Part shown: positions 10,137 to 21,900 of the stretch, piece after piece
Layout of the letters: every line of letters starts with the position of its first letter
How positions within the stretch are numbered: the first letter of the stretch is position 1
The notes under the pieces: generated by a model
Seen by the model: the letters and a program-made list of their open reading frames with translations, nothing else
Database searches by the model: none
What the model was told of the DNA's origin: nothing
Origin: Brachypodium distachyon
Lineage: Eukaryota; Streptophyta; Magnoliopsida; Poales; Poaceae
Assembly: GCF_000005505.3 (NCBI RefSeq)
Contig: NC_016132.3
Location: forward strand, 18,776,501-18,840,500
DNA: 64,000 nt
Direction: 5' to 3'
Position numbers and translations under genes: made by a program

Positions 10137-13100
10137 ATGGACAAGAGCTGGATGGATGAGGGTACACACACAATTTTTTTTTCCGATGGAGTAGATGGGT
10201 TTTTAGAGTTTGCTTTTACACATTCAGCAAGAGGAACCACGATATTATGTCCTTGCAGAAATTTTTTAACCTTTCTTGGCATGAGGCTGCTATTGTTCGT
10301 GAGCATTTAATTTGCGATGGGTTTGTGAAGGGATATATAGTCTGGGAATATCATGGGGAGGCATCATCTCAACTTCCATCTAATGTTAGTCAAGCCGAGG
10401 AAGATCAAGCTGATTTGGATGAAGCCGACGAGGCTGAGGATAGGGATTTCTTTCAAGAATATGATGAGATGGCTGGCATGATTGGAGACATGAGACATGA
10501 GGTAGGGGGGTTTAGTGATAGTGAAAATGAGGATCCTATTGAGCATGATGAAAGTGAAATATTCGAACAGTTAGCACGTGACAATGCAGAACCGCTTTAT
10601 CCCGGCTGCACTTGCTTCTCAAAGCTATGCTTCGCTGTTAGGTTACTCCACACCAAATCTCTTGGTAGTTGGAGTGATAAAAGTTTTGACATGCTGCTAG
10701 AATTGCTGAAAGAGGCCTTCCCTAAAGCATCTTTACCTAAAAACTTCCATGAAGCTAAAAAAATGGTCAAATGCATTAGGCTTGATTCTGTTAGCATCCA
10801 TGCATGCGAGAACGACTGCATTTTGTATAGGAAGGAGCATGCAGAGGCAGATAGTTGTCCTATATGCAAAACCCCTCGCTGGAAATCTGTGAAGAAGAAA
10901 GCTGATGGGAGACATGTACACAAAGTCCCAAGAAGTGTTCTTCGGTATTTTCCGATTCCTAAGAGACTTAGACGGCTGTTCATTTTAGGGTTGAGTGCAA
11001 GAAATTGTAGGTGGCATGATGAGGAAAGGACCAAGGATGGACTTCTAAGACATCCTGCTGATTCACCCGCTTGGAAGTGTTTTGATGCCAAACATCCAGA
11101 TTTTTCTGCAGATAGTCGCAACATTAGGCTTATTATAGCAACCGATGGCTTCAATCCTTTTAGAACAATGAGTTGTGACTATAGTGTTTGGCCCGTTATT
11201 GCAATTCCAATCAATATGCCTCCTTGGTTGTGCATGAAGCAGCCAAACTTCATCCTTTCATTGCTAATTCCTGGTCCAAGGTCGCCAGGAAGAGAAATAG
11301 ATGTCTTCCTTGAACCACTTATTGATGACCTAGAATTACTTTTTGAGGAGGGAATCAGAACTTTCGATACCTACAAGTCTGAATACTTCTAGTTGCGTGC
11401 TGCTGTCATATCAACCATTACCGATCTTTCTGGTATGGCTACTTTAGCTGGTTGTGTCACCTCGGGTGAATTTGGTTGTCCAAAGTGCCATTCACAAACC
11501 TGCTCTCTTTGGTTGAAGAAAGGCCAGAAAACCTGCTATATGGGTTACCGTCGGTTCTTAAATCCAAATCATCGATATAGAACAACAGATAAGAAATATT
11601 TTGATGGCAAAGTGGAAGATAGGACAGCCCCTGAATCACTTACAGGAGATGATGTGCTGGCCCTTACAGAAAACATGGAGACGGTCTTTGGAAAGGATCC
11701 TTCTGGGAAACCAACTACTAAAAAGCATAAGCATGGGGATCCACCACAAATTCTTAAAAGGAGGTCCATATGGTTTAGGTTGAGATATTGGAAAGACTTG
11801 TTGCAGCCTCATAACCTTGATGCCATGCATATTGAGAAGAATGTGTGTGACAACATTGTTAACACACTTCTGGGCATCGACCGAAAAGGCAAAGATAATC
11901 ATAACTCTCGCCTGGACCTTGAGGATCTTCAAATTAGAGGGAATCTTCATCCTGTACCTATTGGAATGGACACATTTGATTTGCCTCCTACTCCGTACTC
12001 AATGAGCCATGACCTAAAGAGATTATTTTGCCAAGTTTTGTAAGGAGTGAAGTTCCTTGATGTCTATGCATCAGATATATGCAAGAGGGTCAATGTTAAG
12101 GAGAAAAAGATCGTTGGGCTGAAGAGCCACGACAATCACATTCTACTGCAGCAATTACTTCCACTTGCTGTTAGGAAAACTTTGCCGGAGGCAGTAAGTG
12201 CAGCATTGATCCGTGTGAGTACGTTCTTCAAGAAAATATATTCCCCTGTGATTCGCATTAGTGATATGGAGAAGCTAGAGGAAGAAATAGCCGAGACGTT
12301 GTGCATTCTTGAGACCGTATTTCTGCCATCATTTTTTGATATGATGGTTCATTTGATGGTTCATCTTCCAACCCAAGTGAGGCTAGGGGGGCCTGTGAAG
12401 TACAACAACATGTATCCAATAGAAATGTCTTTTTTTGAACTTCACTAGGCATATCATATAACTTTAATTGTATCTAACAAATAAAATTGACATGTTGTTC
12501 TGAACTTTAATATTTTTTAGGTTTTTGTCCAAGTTAAAGGGTTATGTTCGCACCAAGAGCCATGCTGAGGGGTCTATTACAGAAGGCTACCTTTTTGATG
12601 AGTGTCTTACATTCTGCTCTCGCTGGTTAGAAGGATGTGAAACTAGATTCAGTAGAATAGCTAGAACGGATTTTACCAAGCCAGAGACAAGTAGAATGCC
12701 ATTCTTTAACAACAAGGGTCGATATCTTTCAGAAAAGCGCACGGTTACTTTAGATCTGAAGGCATGGATTCAGGCACATAGATACGTCTTGTTCAATTAT
12801 GAGAACATAAATCCCTATGTGAGGTATGGTACTATATATATTGATAACATAGGTCCCTGTTTAGTGTATGAAACTAACTGATTGAAATATTGAGTTACAT
12901 ATTTGATCATCTTGTGCAGAAAACATATGGATTACTTGCTCTCAACTAGTCATTGAACTATGGAGGATATCGAACATATTCATTATGACAAGTTCCATGA
13001 GTGGTTTAAGTTGCACGTGGCACACTTAGTTGATAGTGGTCAGGAAGTTTCTGAAGAGATACAAACATTGGCTGCTGGGCCCTTATTTGTTGCAAGGAGT

Positions 13101-13697
13101 TATGGTAGCTATACAATTAATGGGTATAGGTTTCATACAAAATCATATGATGATGGTATGCCTACCCAAAGTAGTGGGGTGGCGCTAGTATCACAAGTAT
13201 CATCTTCCTCATATGAAAATAGATCATATTATGGGGTCATACAAGAGATTGTAGAGCTAGATTACCAGCACAATGGGAATATCGTGCTCTTCAAGTGTAA
13301 TTGGTTTGACAACCGTGTGGAGGACAAGTGGGTTCGAACTGATAAATTGGGCATCACACATGTCAACCTAAAGCATCTAATCCACACAGGGGATAAGTTA
13401 TCCGATGAACCATTTATTTTGGCATCTCAAGCAACACAAGTGTACTATGTTGAAGACCCTTTAGATAAAGATTGGTGTGCTGTTAATCGATCACCAAGGC
13501 CACGAGACTTCTATGATATGTTTGAATTGGGAAATGGAATCGCCGAGGAGGCAGATGCACCTACAATGCCTAATCTGGATGATATCAGAACCCTTCATGT
13601 TAATTTAGGAGATATACCTCCAACTAGGACAGATATAGATGGAATTCTTGTATCTACAAAAGAGAAACCAAAGTGTGTGTTGTTTCCAGTTGTTTAA
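10137..13697 (+). pseudogene. TNP2-type CACTA transposase, disrupted
   Basis: Translation follows the plant TNP2 layout: an N-terminal zinc-binding transposase-associated region (MDKSWM, then CPCRN, then HLICDGFVKGY), the Transposase_21 catalytic core, a DUF4218-like region around 12050-12450 (FFDMMVHLMVHLP) and a DUF4216-like region around 13220-13440 (YYGVIQEIVELD). Introns fit at 12427-12520 and 12824-12920. Lesions are a 1-base shift at about 10262, TAG at 11390-11392 where the family has Gln, TAA at 12041-12043 where Lys is expected, and TGA at 12955-12957 where Arg fits. The product would cut and move CACTA ends. This copy cannot encode a full protein, though a related element could supply one. 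Confidence 0.88.
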
Positions 13698-13768
13698 ATC
13701 TTGCTTCTTACAATGAAATTAAATATGTATGTTCTAATTTTCTTTCATTGTCTTATGCAGAAAACGAA

Positions 13769-16701
13769 ATGGAAAGAGAAGAAGAAGGGGCTAGTTCTTA
13801 TCACGATGAGAGGGCAGAGCAAATCAGAAAAAACAATGAAGTATTGAGGACATATGGGATTCCTACCCTTGTCAAAGATTTAAACACTATTGCGCGTGAG
13901 GGAACCAAAAGAAAGAAGGTGATGCAAAGAACTAAATATTTGTCTATATTTTTCTATATTCGTCTCTAACTAAATCTCTGTGAACATGTATGTTGAATCT
14001 TTTGGTTACTTGCAGAGAAGACTAGAGGAGACTATACCAGCCACAAATGGAGTGCTTAGGTCTCAGTCTGCTAGAATATCGCAATCTGATGCACCATCTC
14101 AATTTGATAGACCATGTATGTCAGATAATGGAGTAGAGATTGGGAATGAAGGTAGGACCACATTTTCAAATATGGAGCACTATACCCTGCATTTTTGGGA
14201 CTAACATTTTGAACGATGTAATTGAACTGTGGCAGATGGTGCTGGAGGAGAGGATAACCAACAACAGAAAAAGAGGGATGTTTGGAAGCGCACTAGGATG
14301 CATAGTGTCTATGATAGAAAAGGCCAGCCACCGGTTCCAGTGGAATATAATGCGAAAGGACAGCCAGTTTGTGAAAATGCTTTAGAGTTTTCTAATTTCC
14401 TTTGTACAGTTGTGAAACGTGATATCCCTGTAAAATATAAGGACTGGAGAGAAGTGAACGTTACAATGAAGACTGGGTTGATGACAACTTTAAGGGTAAA
14501 CGTCGTCGATATAGTAGCTGCATTACATGTGTATTTTCCTGCTAGAAATCATCTAACCTTCAACCTTCATGTTTGGAACCAGAAATACTATGTCGTGGAT
14601 GATAAGCTCAAGGACTGGGTTATGGGAAGTGCTCACAAGAAATGGAGAGATTTCAAGTCAAATCTGAAAGAGAAGTTTTTTGAGGACAGCAAAACTGATG
14701 AGGAAATGAAAGCTCTTAGGGATGACAGAATAAGCCCTGAAGACTGGGAAGAGCTCATCAAGTTTTGGAGAAGCGAAGAAGCTAAGGTACACCATATTAC
14801 ACACATCTTTCGTTTTAATTCCGTCTCCTGAAACTAGGAAATAAAAATTAAGTAATTTCTTCTATTGTCACAGAAACGTAGTCAACAAGGCATAGAAAAC
14901 CGATCAAAGCAATGTGTAATGCACAAGGCAGGAAGCAAGAGCTATGCCCGTGTTTCAGAAGAAATGGTATACCTTTATTAGTTTATTAACTTTACCACTA
15001 TGTAGATAATGTCTTGGCTAATAGTATTCTCAAATGAATAATGCAGTTCAAGGAAAATGGTTATTACCCTCGTAGAGATGAATTGTTTGTTAGAACACAC
15101 TCAAAAAAAGATGGAACTCCTATCAATGATGCAGCTGCCAAAGTAATTGTAAGTACTAACAAGGAAAATCCTATTGAAAAAAATAATCTTATAGCACATT
15201 CAGTTTTTCTTCTTAAGCATACAAACCATATGCAGCAGCAATACGTACATCTCGTATTCATATAAATCTTGTTTCCTTTTTATGTATGCTTATTTAGGGA
15301 GATATAGAGATGGCAATTGATACAAATCCAGAACTATTAGAGAAAACAATTGAGCAAGGTGACATTCTGTCACATGTGCTGGGCAGAGAGAAAAATGGCT
15401 ATGTTCGCTGCATCGGTATAGGCCCGAGTCCTGCAGATCTTCGCATACCTGGAGGTCAAAAGCTTAAATCTACCAAGCTGCAATTGGCCGAGGAAGAGAC
15501 CAAACAAGCTTGGCGTGCTAATGAAGCTCTAAAGGAGCAAGTTGATGATATTCAACACGGTATACAGCTTCGGATTGATGCCCTTACGGAAGAACTTAGC
15601 CAACTCAAGAATTTGATTGTTGGAAATCTTACTTCATAGGTTGATTGCGCATCTACAGTTATTCTCTGAAAATATTTATCAATATCATTTGCTACTGGAC
15701 AATAATAAATCTTGATTGTCTATTTCAGGTTATTCCAACTGAACGTGCTGATAGTGTTGGTGAGTCTGTTGCTGTGGAAGAACACATTGTTTACAATGTT
15801 GAACAAGAGGAACAGATCCAGCGAGAGATGATGGAAGCACAGGAAGTATTTGAAAAGAAGAAAGCTGATCTTTTGAAGAGAAAGAAAGAAGCAGCCATTC
15901 GTGAGCAGAAGGAAGCTGATCAACTCCAGCAGAAAAAGAAGCAGGAACTAGAGTGTTTGGAGAAGAAAGAGGCTGCATTGAAGCAGAACAAGGAAGCAGC
16001 AGCCCTTCAGCAGAAAAAGAAGCAGGAATTAGAGCTATTAGAGAATAGAGAAGCCGCATTGAAGCAAAACAAGGCAGCAGCAGCCCTCCAACAGAAAAAG
16101 AACCACGAATTAGAGCCATCCAAGAATAAAGAAGCCGCAGTGAAGCAGAACAAGGCAGTAGCAGCCCACCAGCAGAAAAAGAAGAACCCAACTATTGTTA
16201 CACAACGAAATTATCTGGTATGGTGATGCTGCAAACCTCTTCGCTTTCTTAACCTCACATGTGTATGAATATTAGTATCTTAATTTCCGTTTTCATTTTC
16301 TCTAGCAAGGAAAAGATATGATATTGTACAATGTTTATCAAAACCATGCTACTCCTATTGCAAAAGCTACGGTTCTATCAACTGATAGAAAGAAAGTGGT
16401 AGGGGGTAGGGAACTGGGTGCTGAATGTTGTGAAGTTGTCATCAATTATATTATCAAAAAGGATGCTATCTTGCCTCATGCGATTGGGAAGTTAACTACC
16501 ATGGGGCAAGCTCAAGGGCGATCTATCACTTGGTTGTATAAACATGTAGGTTGAATCCTTTTGAAGCAATATATCTTTCCATCTTGAGTATGTCTTAACT
16601 ATTTGAACATAGTAATGTGTCTTGTGTTATCTGTATACATGTAGATGAAGGTGGACCCAAGGTCCATGGGAAAGCCAACAACACCGCCTGAAGGAGCCTG
16701 A
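13769..16701 (+). pseudogene. Transposase_24-type CACTA accessory protein gene
   Basis: Nine exons fit GT-AG sites: 13769-13918, 14016-14151, 14236-14786, 14874-14966, 15047-15148, 15298-15639, 15729-16217, 16306-16545 and 16645-16701. The middle exons match the plant Transposase_24 (Ptta/En/Spm) domain, with DWVMGSAHKKWRDFKSNLK and NGYYPRRDELFVRTHSKKDG. Exon 7 encodes a Lys/Gln/Glu-rich coiled coil built on a 27-residue repeat. Exon 8 holds a DUF8039-like segment ending TWLYKH. In CACTA elements this second gene is thought to be the DNA-binding partner of the transposase. An in-frame TAG at the end of exon 6 (15637-15639) sits where CAG before the GT donor would be normal, so the copy is probably null. 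The start at 13769 is a choice; a fusion to the preceding gene cannot be excluded. Confidence 0.75.
15891..16190 (+). repeat. 81-bp coding tandem repeat (coiled coil)
   Basis: Units start at 15891, 15972, 16053 and 16134, an exact 81-base period that encodes 27 residues per unit such as AALKQNKEAAALQQKKKQEL. The last unit is partial. The phase is kept, so the repeat expanded while the reading frame was under use. Confidence 0.85.
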
Positions 16702-17096
16702 ACCCCCAACAGTTTTATCTACTTTCTGTTGTTTTTTGGTGTGAATTGGTTGGAGGAATAATCACTGTCTGTTCAGAAACGGTCCGATGTGGGCATTGAT
16801 AGAAACATCCTCTTTTTTTTTTTCCAAACCGAGGCAAAAGAGAAAGATCCCTCAAGCCTCTGTCAGTTCGTCAATGTGCGAAATTTTGAGGTGTGAGTCA
16901 TGTTTTAGTCACGTACAAACAACTAGCAGATGTTTTCTAATGTGGGGGCGTGTCAGGCCAAAAAAAATGCAGCACATGAGCACTGAAACTTCTATATGTA
17001 GTCGGTTTTCAAGCATTTTTTTACAATTATGTTGCATTTTAGCATTTGCGATCCTAATAACCCTAAATCTTAACATACCTATGTTATGCTTGCAGG

Positions 17097-17165
17097 ACGT
17101 GGACATCATGTGGTTCCGCAACCCGTTCGAGCGGATGTCGGTGGCGGCGCACATTCTGGATGACG
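17097..17165 (+). pseudogene. Captured exon piece of a nucleotide-diphospho-sugar transferase gene
   Basis: After a good splice acceptor (TATGCTTGCAG) the sequence turns abruptly GC-rich and encodes DVDIMWFRNPFERMSVAAHI. That is typical of the plant nucleotide-diphospho-sugar transferase family (PF03407, GT77-like), with the DxD metal and sugar-nucleotide motif. About 55 bases of AT-rich sequence before it look like the host intron. The piece lies downstream of the CACTA transposase genes and upstream of the 3' subterminal repeats, so the transposon carried it. It stops after about 22 codons and is not a functional enzyme. Confidence 0.7.
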
Positions 17166-17529
17166 TCTACATGTGTGAATGGAGTTCGCAAACTCTACAA
17201 GTCATCATTTTGGGTTTATAGATGGACTATTAGGCCTTTAGAACATAACCAGCTATCTTTTTGGGTTTCTAGATATACTACATGTGTCTTTTCCACTTCT
17301 GGGTATGATGGAGCTACCTGTGATCGAGTGAATGCCTTTTGTATAATATATGATGTTCTTCAGAACACAAAATGTTGTGATGTGCATTTGTGTTGATCGG
17401 AACTTTGAGATATTTTGTATGTGAGCAAATTTAATGTGTTCTTGTTTGATTGTCTGTCAAAGCCTATTTGAATTTCGGATTGTGGAATTGAAACAGCTGT
17501 GAATTTCGTATTTTTATGCATACTGTGTA

Positions 17530-17895
17530 AACTGCTGGCAAAACTATGCTCGGCAATTTGTCTGCCGGGAAAACTGTATATTTCAATGGCAACCATCTGC
17601 CGGCAAAACTATTACCTCCGGCAATCGAACTGCCGGTAAAAATACAAAACAGCCGGCAGAGAAACTGCCGGCAAAAGTTCAAAACAGCCGGCAGAGGAAC
17701 TGCCGGCAAAGGCCACTTTTCCCGGCAGAAGAACTGCCGGCAAAGGACACTTTTGCCGGCAGAGGAACTGCCGGCAAAAGTCTAACTGCCGGCAAAGACT
17801 TTTGCCGGCAGCGATTGAGGGGGCAGCCCTGCCTGCCGGCAAAACTAGTTTCGGGGCACTCTATCTGCCGGCAAAGGTCACTTTTCCCGGCAGTT
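17530..17895. repeat. 3' subterminal repeats of the CACTA
   Basis: A dense array of TGCCGGCAAA and TTTGCCGGCA in both orientations, about 15 or more units. It is the likely binding region for the element's accessory protein. It also makes spurious reading frames on both strands. Confidence 0.8.
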
Positions 17896-17928
17896 TGGCT
17901 GTCTCCAAAACTGGGACGTCGTGTAGTG

Positions 17929-18265
17929 TAGCCAACGGTCAAAGGGTTGGATGGACTCTCGGTTCACTACTAATCCTAGCTAAGAGTAACAAGTAGCACT
18001 TAGTTAAGAAGAGAGAGAGCACCCGAAGACTCCCCCCGGCAACTTGTAAACCCTTGCTCATCGGTTAATAACAAACTCTGAAGCAGGACGTAGGGTTTTA
18101 CTCCTCAGAGTGGCTCGAACCTGGGTAAAAACGATCTTGTGTTCATCGTGTCCCAATGCTTGACATTGGCCTCTCCGGCGATCGCTGGAGAAATCCCCGT
18201 CGCCCACTGCCGAACCTCAAAGGGGGTGCTCGCGCATCCCCGGTGTCTGAGCCACATATTTGCGA
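17929..18265 (+). mobile_element. Tat-type LTR remnant, right part
   Basis: This resumes the LTR interrupted at 8461, after the duplicated TAG at 17929-17931. It matches the reverse complement of 30701-31045, including GGGGGTGCTCGCGCATCCCC and GGTGTCTGAGCC. The final bases, expected to end in CGACA, read ACATATTTGCGA, so the terminus is decayed or truncated. Confidence 0.8.
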
Positions 18266-18933
18266 TCTTACCCCTATTAGCATGACTAGCTAACAAATTT
18301 GCAAACCTATTATAATTTGAATAACTTTCACGAGTAAAAGCTCCCAAGGGCCTTGAAACATCACCTTTGGCTCCATGAGAAGATGATAGTGTATTGAAAG
18401 ATAGACCTTGCTATACTTCACGACAAGAGTACGATATGTGTTTAGAATCGGTGGTGCAACCATAAACATGATCGCCTCATCGCCAGCAACATTCCCTCCT
18501 TAATCTCATGCAGGTCTGCTTCATACGTCTCCATGTAGTGCGGTGGTATAGACCGACACATAGAGCCCTCGCCGCTACACTTAATCGATGCAGTGACGCT
18601 AAGCATGCGCAGCTCCATCTGGTACTGCGCATGTCCTTCAGGCCGCCACGACTATCTATCCCAATCGATGAGAATCCACCGTCGTCTAGCTTGTAGATAT
18701 CTTGTTTAATACTCCATATGTGCTTTTTGATTGATGTTTTGTTTGGCCGTTAATTCCCTGTGTCGCGTTTGGTAACCGTGTATTTGGCTTAAACCAAAGC
18801 GTGGGGCCTCATCGAGGAGACTGTTAGAGTGAAACGACTGGGGTCCAAGCGTCCAGCCAGTGCCCGACTTCCAGACCAGACTGTCTGGCCGCTTTCCCGC
18901 TCCCTCCCCCTGCGAAAACCATTTGCCGCTGCC
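18266..18933. other. Intergenic and promoter region of the SNF2 gene
   Basis: A short open minus-strand stretch at 18230-18347 continues out of the LTR remnant but matches nothing I can name. The last 150 bases are C-rich and presumably carry the promoter and 5' UTR of the gene beginning at 18934. No clear TATA box is seen. Confidence 0.35.
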
Positions 18934-21900
18934 ATGGACGCCGCGGCCGCCGCCACGAAGATCTTCCGGCGGAATCATCGGTGAGTGCTCCTCGATCTCC
19001 TCCATGCACCTCCCGCCGGCCCCTCCTTTCCCGTGCTTCGATCTGGTCGTGTCTCCGTCTGCGCCGGCGATTGGTTGCCGATAATATATATACTGTATCT
19101 ACAGGTTTCGTCGTTAGGAGCGGTGGAGTGATCGGGGCTTTGGGGCGATAGGTTTGCTGCTCAATCTGCGTGGTTAGGTCAGATCTTGGGCTGGGATTCA
19201 TGGCGTGCTGGAATTTAGGGTTTCGTCGGGATTAGATCCGGGGTGAATTTACTTCCATTTCTGGAGGGGTTTAGTGTACGCAGAAGCCTGTTACCCTGAT
19301 TTCAGAGTTGAAATACAGTAAGAAGCTACTGTAGAAAGAGTATGGATTTGATGATCGATTAGCCATCAGCACTCACGCTCGTATCGCGTATGGACCCTTG
19401 CATCCATGACCTATGTTCTGTTGATGAAAAGACACAAAGAAATGGAAGGCAGCAGAGATCATGTATGTACGTGAGATCTACTGCAGTGCAGATTGAACTC
19501 CATACATCGATCTTGACAGGCTACCGCCCGTAGTCCAGCAGAAGCGCTTCCCGCCCTCTGGTGGTGCTAGTTTTTTGCCCCCACGGTCAGCACATACTGG
19601 TTGCGGGCTTTGACGGCGGGTTTCCTAGCTACTGTACCGATTAACTTGCGTTTCCCCTTCTTTCCCGCCTCCTGCTGTCTTGTATGAACTGAATATTTCA
19701 GTTTGTTATGAATGGAAAAGGGGTAGCGTAGCTGGTTGAAAAGAAAAGGATGGTGGAATGTGGCCTTGCTGGCCGGCTGCTGCATGCCGTATTTGTTCAC
19801 TGGCTTATGAAATAGCTCTTCTACTTTATCATCTTGGCATTTTGATGGTGTATTGCAGGTCACATCTAGACATCTAGTACACATGTTCTTTTTTTCTTTG
19901 TGATTAATTATTCTTGGTCTAGATGTGAGGCACTGAGTGTTAATTTTGTGGCGACCTACTTCTTGCGTTGTACGTGTGAAAGCAAAAAGGTAGTCCAGTT
20001 TCATTTTGGATCCCCGACCCCGCTCATCTCGCTCGAGGCGACCCGGGGGACTCCAAACACTAGCTGCCGCCACCCAGCCACCTCTCGTCAAGGTTCGTGT
20101 GCGGGTGGTCTCGACTTCGTAACGTCCTCCGACGATGGTCTCGGCGGTGGGGTCCTTCGACCATGCCGGCTACACACGTTGATTTGTTTTGCTCCCGTTG
20201 GCTGTATATAGTGATGGCAGCTAAGTGGCACGGTTGTTGTGTGCTTTGCACTGTCTTAGTGTCGCGTGGTCCTTCGATTGCTTTAAGTGTGCTCCTCTAG
20301 CGATGCATGTGTTTTCCTTGTGACGTTGATCGTCGTGTAAGCCTTCTTAAATGCTTTGTTATCTCTCTTTCTTTTCGTTTTGCGCGAAAGCGCTTGTGTA
20401 ATTTCCAACTCTTAATTAATAAAATCGGCGCTGCCGTTTTCGTAAAAAAAAAGCTTGCCTGAATATAACTTGATCAATAAAAATGTTCATGTAGCTCTAC
20501 ACCCACAATTTGTTTTTTGTAATTAATGTTATAGATAATGTTGTTAATCAAGGGTAAGCAAGGGTGGTACCGAATGTGTAAGGGTGACACCCATTGTGTG
20601 AGTAAAGGATCCAAATATATGAGTGTGGTGTCCGAATGTGCATGTATTGACTTGAGTCCTAAATGGCTATATATCCGAAGACATGGTTCTAAAATAGTGT
20701 GGAATATCACACATATTCCTATCACATATACGCACAAATTGCGTAACTCCCTCATGCTTTCGAGTACCTACGCGTACACATTTGGACACCAACCTGATAC
20801 ATTTGGATGCTATCATCACACAACGGGTGTCATCCTCACACATTCAAACACCATATCCTGACATACCCTTAACTGATCTTTGTTTGGGTAGCTTTTGCAT
20901 GATAGAAAGAAAACAACATTATTACTTTCAGTTTCAGCAAGTTATTAATGTAGGTGATATTGCTAATATATGGTTATTAGGCATATCCTTTGCAAACCAG
21001 CGGGCAACAACCAGTTCGGTTTGACAGAGTCATATTGCATACAAGGACTGAGGAGAACATATTCAAGATCTGGAGGTATGTATCGTTTCACTTGCAATTT
21101 TTGACTTAAAACTAATTAACTATTACGTACTGTATTCTTTTTTTTGTTCGGCGTTCATGTACTGGAAATATTAGTACCTTACATCAACCTTTTGACTGTA
21201 CTTTGGTATCACTAAAGGGCATTGTAAATCTGTGATCTTTGTTTTCAGTATGTGTCCATTCATCTTATTGTTCAATCCATCTTAGTTGCATGAAATAGCA
21301 TCTTATCTTGTAGGGATAATGGACGGTATATTTTTCTAAATCTATTCCAATTCAAAGCTGAAAGGTTTCGTTTTCCAGTGGTTAACTCCTCTATTAATGT
21401 AGGCTGCTAGCGACGTGGAGAAGATAGCAGAAACACAAACTTCCCCTGCTCTTCCTGGCTCCCACGTGGATGGAGATGCTGAAACTGCCCCAAGAAAAAG
21501 AAAAAGGGAAAACGAACGAGATTCAGCAGCAGTTGATTTGCCTTCAAACACCTACAACCCTGTGGAGGAAGAGGAGCCTATGGAAGATGGTAAACCCAAG
21601 AAGGAAAGTAATGGTCACCAGGATATTTGGAATGCCTTCGACATGGCACTGGAAAACTCCAAGGTACTAGCTGCAATATTATATTTATGACTTTAATTTT
21701 TGCAGCATACTACAATATTTCATTTTCTAGACTATCAATTCTGCTTGTAACTGCATTCCATGTTCATCACTTATTTAAACATTGAATGCTGGTTTGCTCA
21801 AAGAATTTTTTATGGTTAGTGCAATGATCTTCTCTGCTAGGCTAGACTATTATAAGTGAATTCGGTTAAATTGTTTTTACCTATTCATGTTGTTTGCTTT

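Larger units (their letters stand above)
8462..17928 (+). mobile_element. CACTA (En/Spm) DNA transposon, 9.5 kb
   Basis: The left end reads CACTACACCACGTCCCA and the reverse complement of the right end reads CACTACACGACGTCCCA, so the terminal inverted repeats begin with the family signature CACTA. TAG flanks both sides (8459-8461 and 17929-17931), matching the 3-bp duplication of this superfamily. Subterminal arrays of TGCCGGCAAA lie at both ends (8496-8700 and 17530-17895). The interior holds a TNP2-type transposase gene and a Transposase_24 gene, both plus-strand and both damaged. The element sits inside an LTR about 12 bases downstream of that LTR's TATA box. It was probably autonomous once; as read here it is not. 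Confidence 0.95.
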
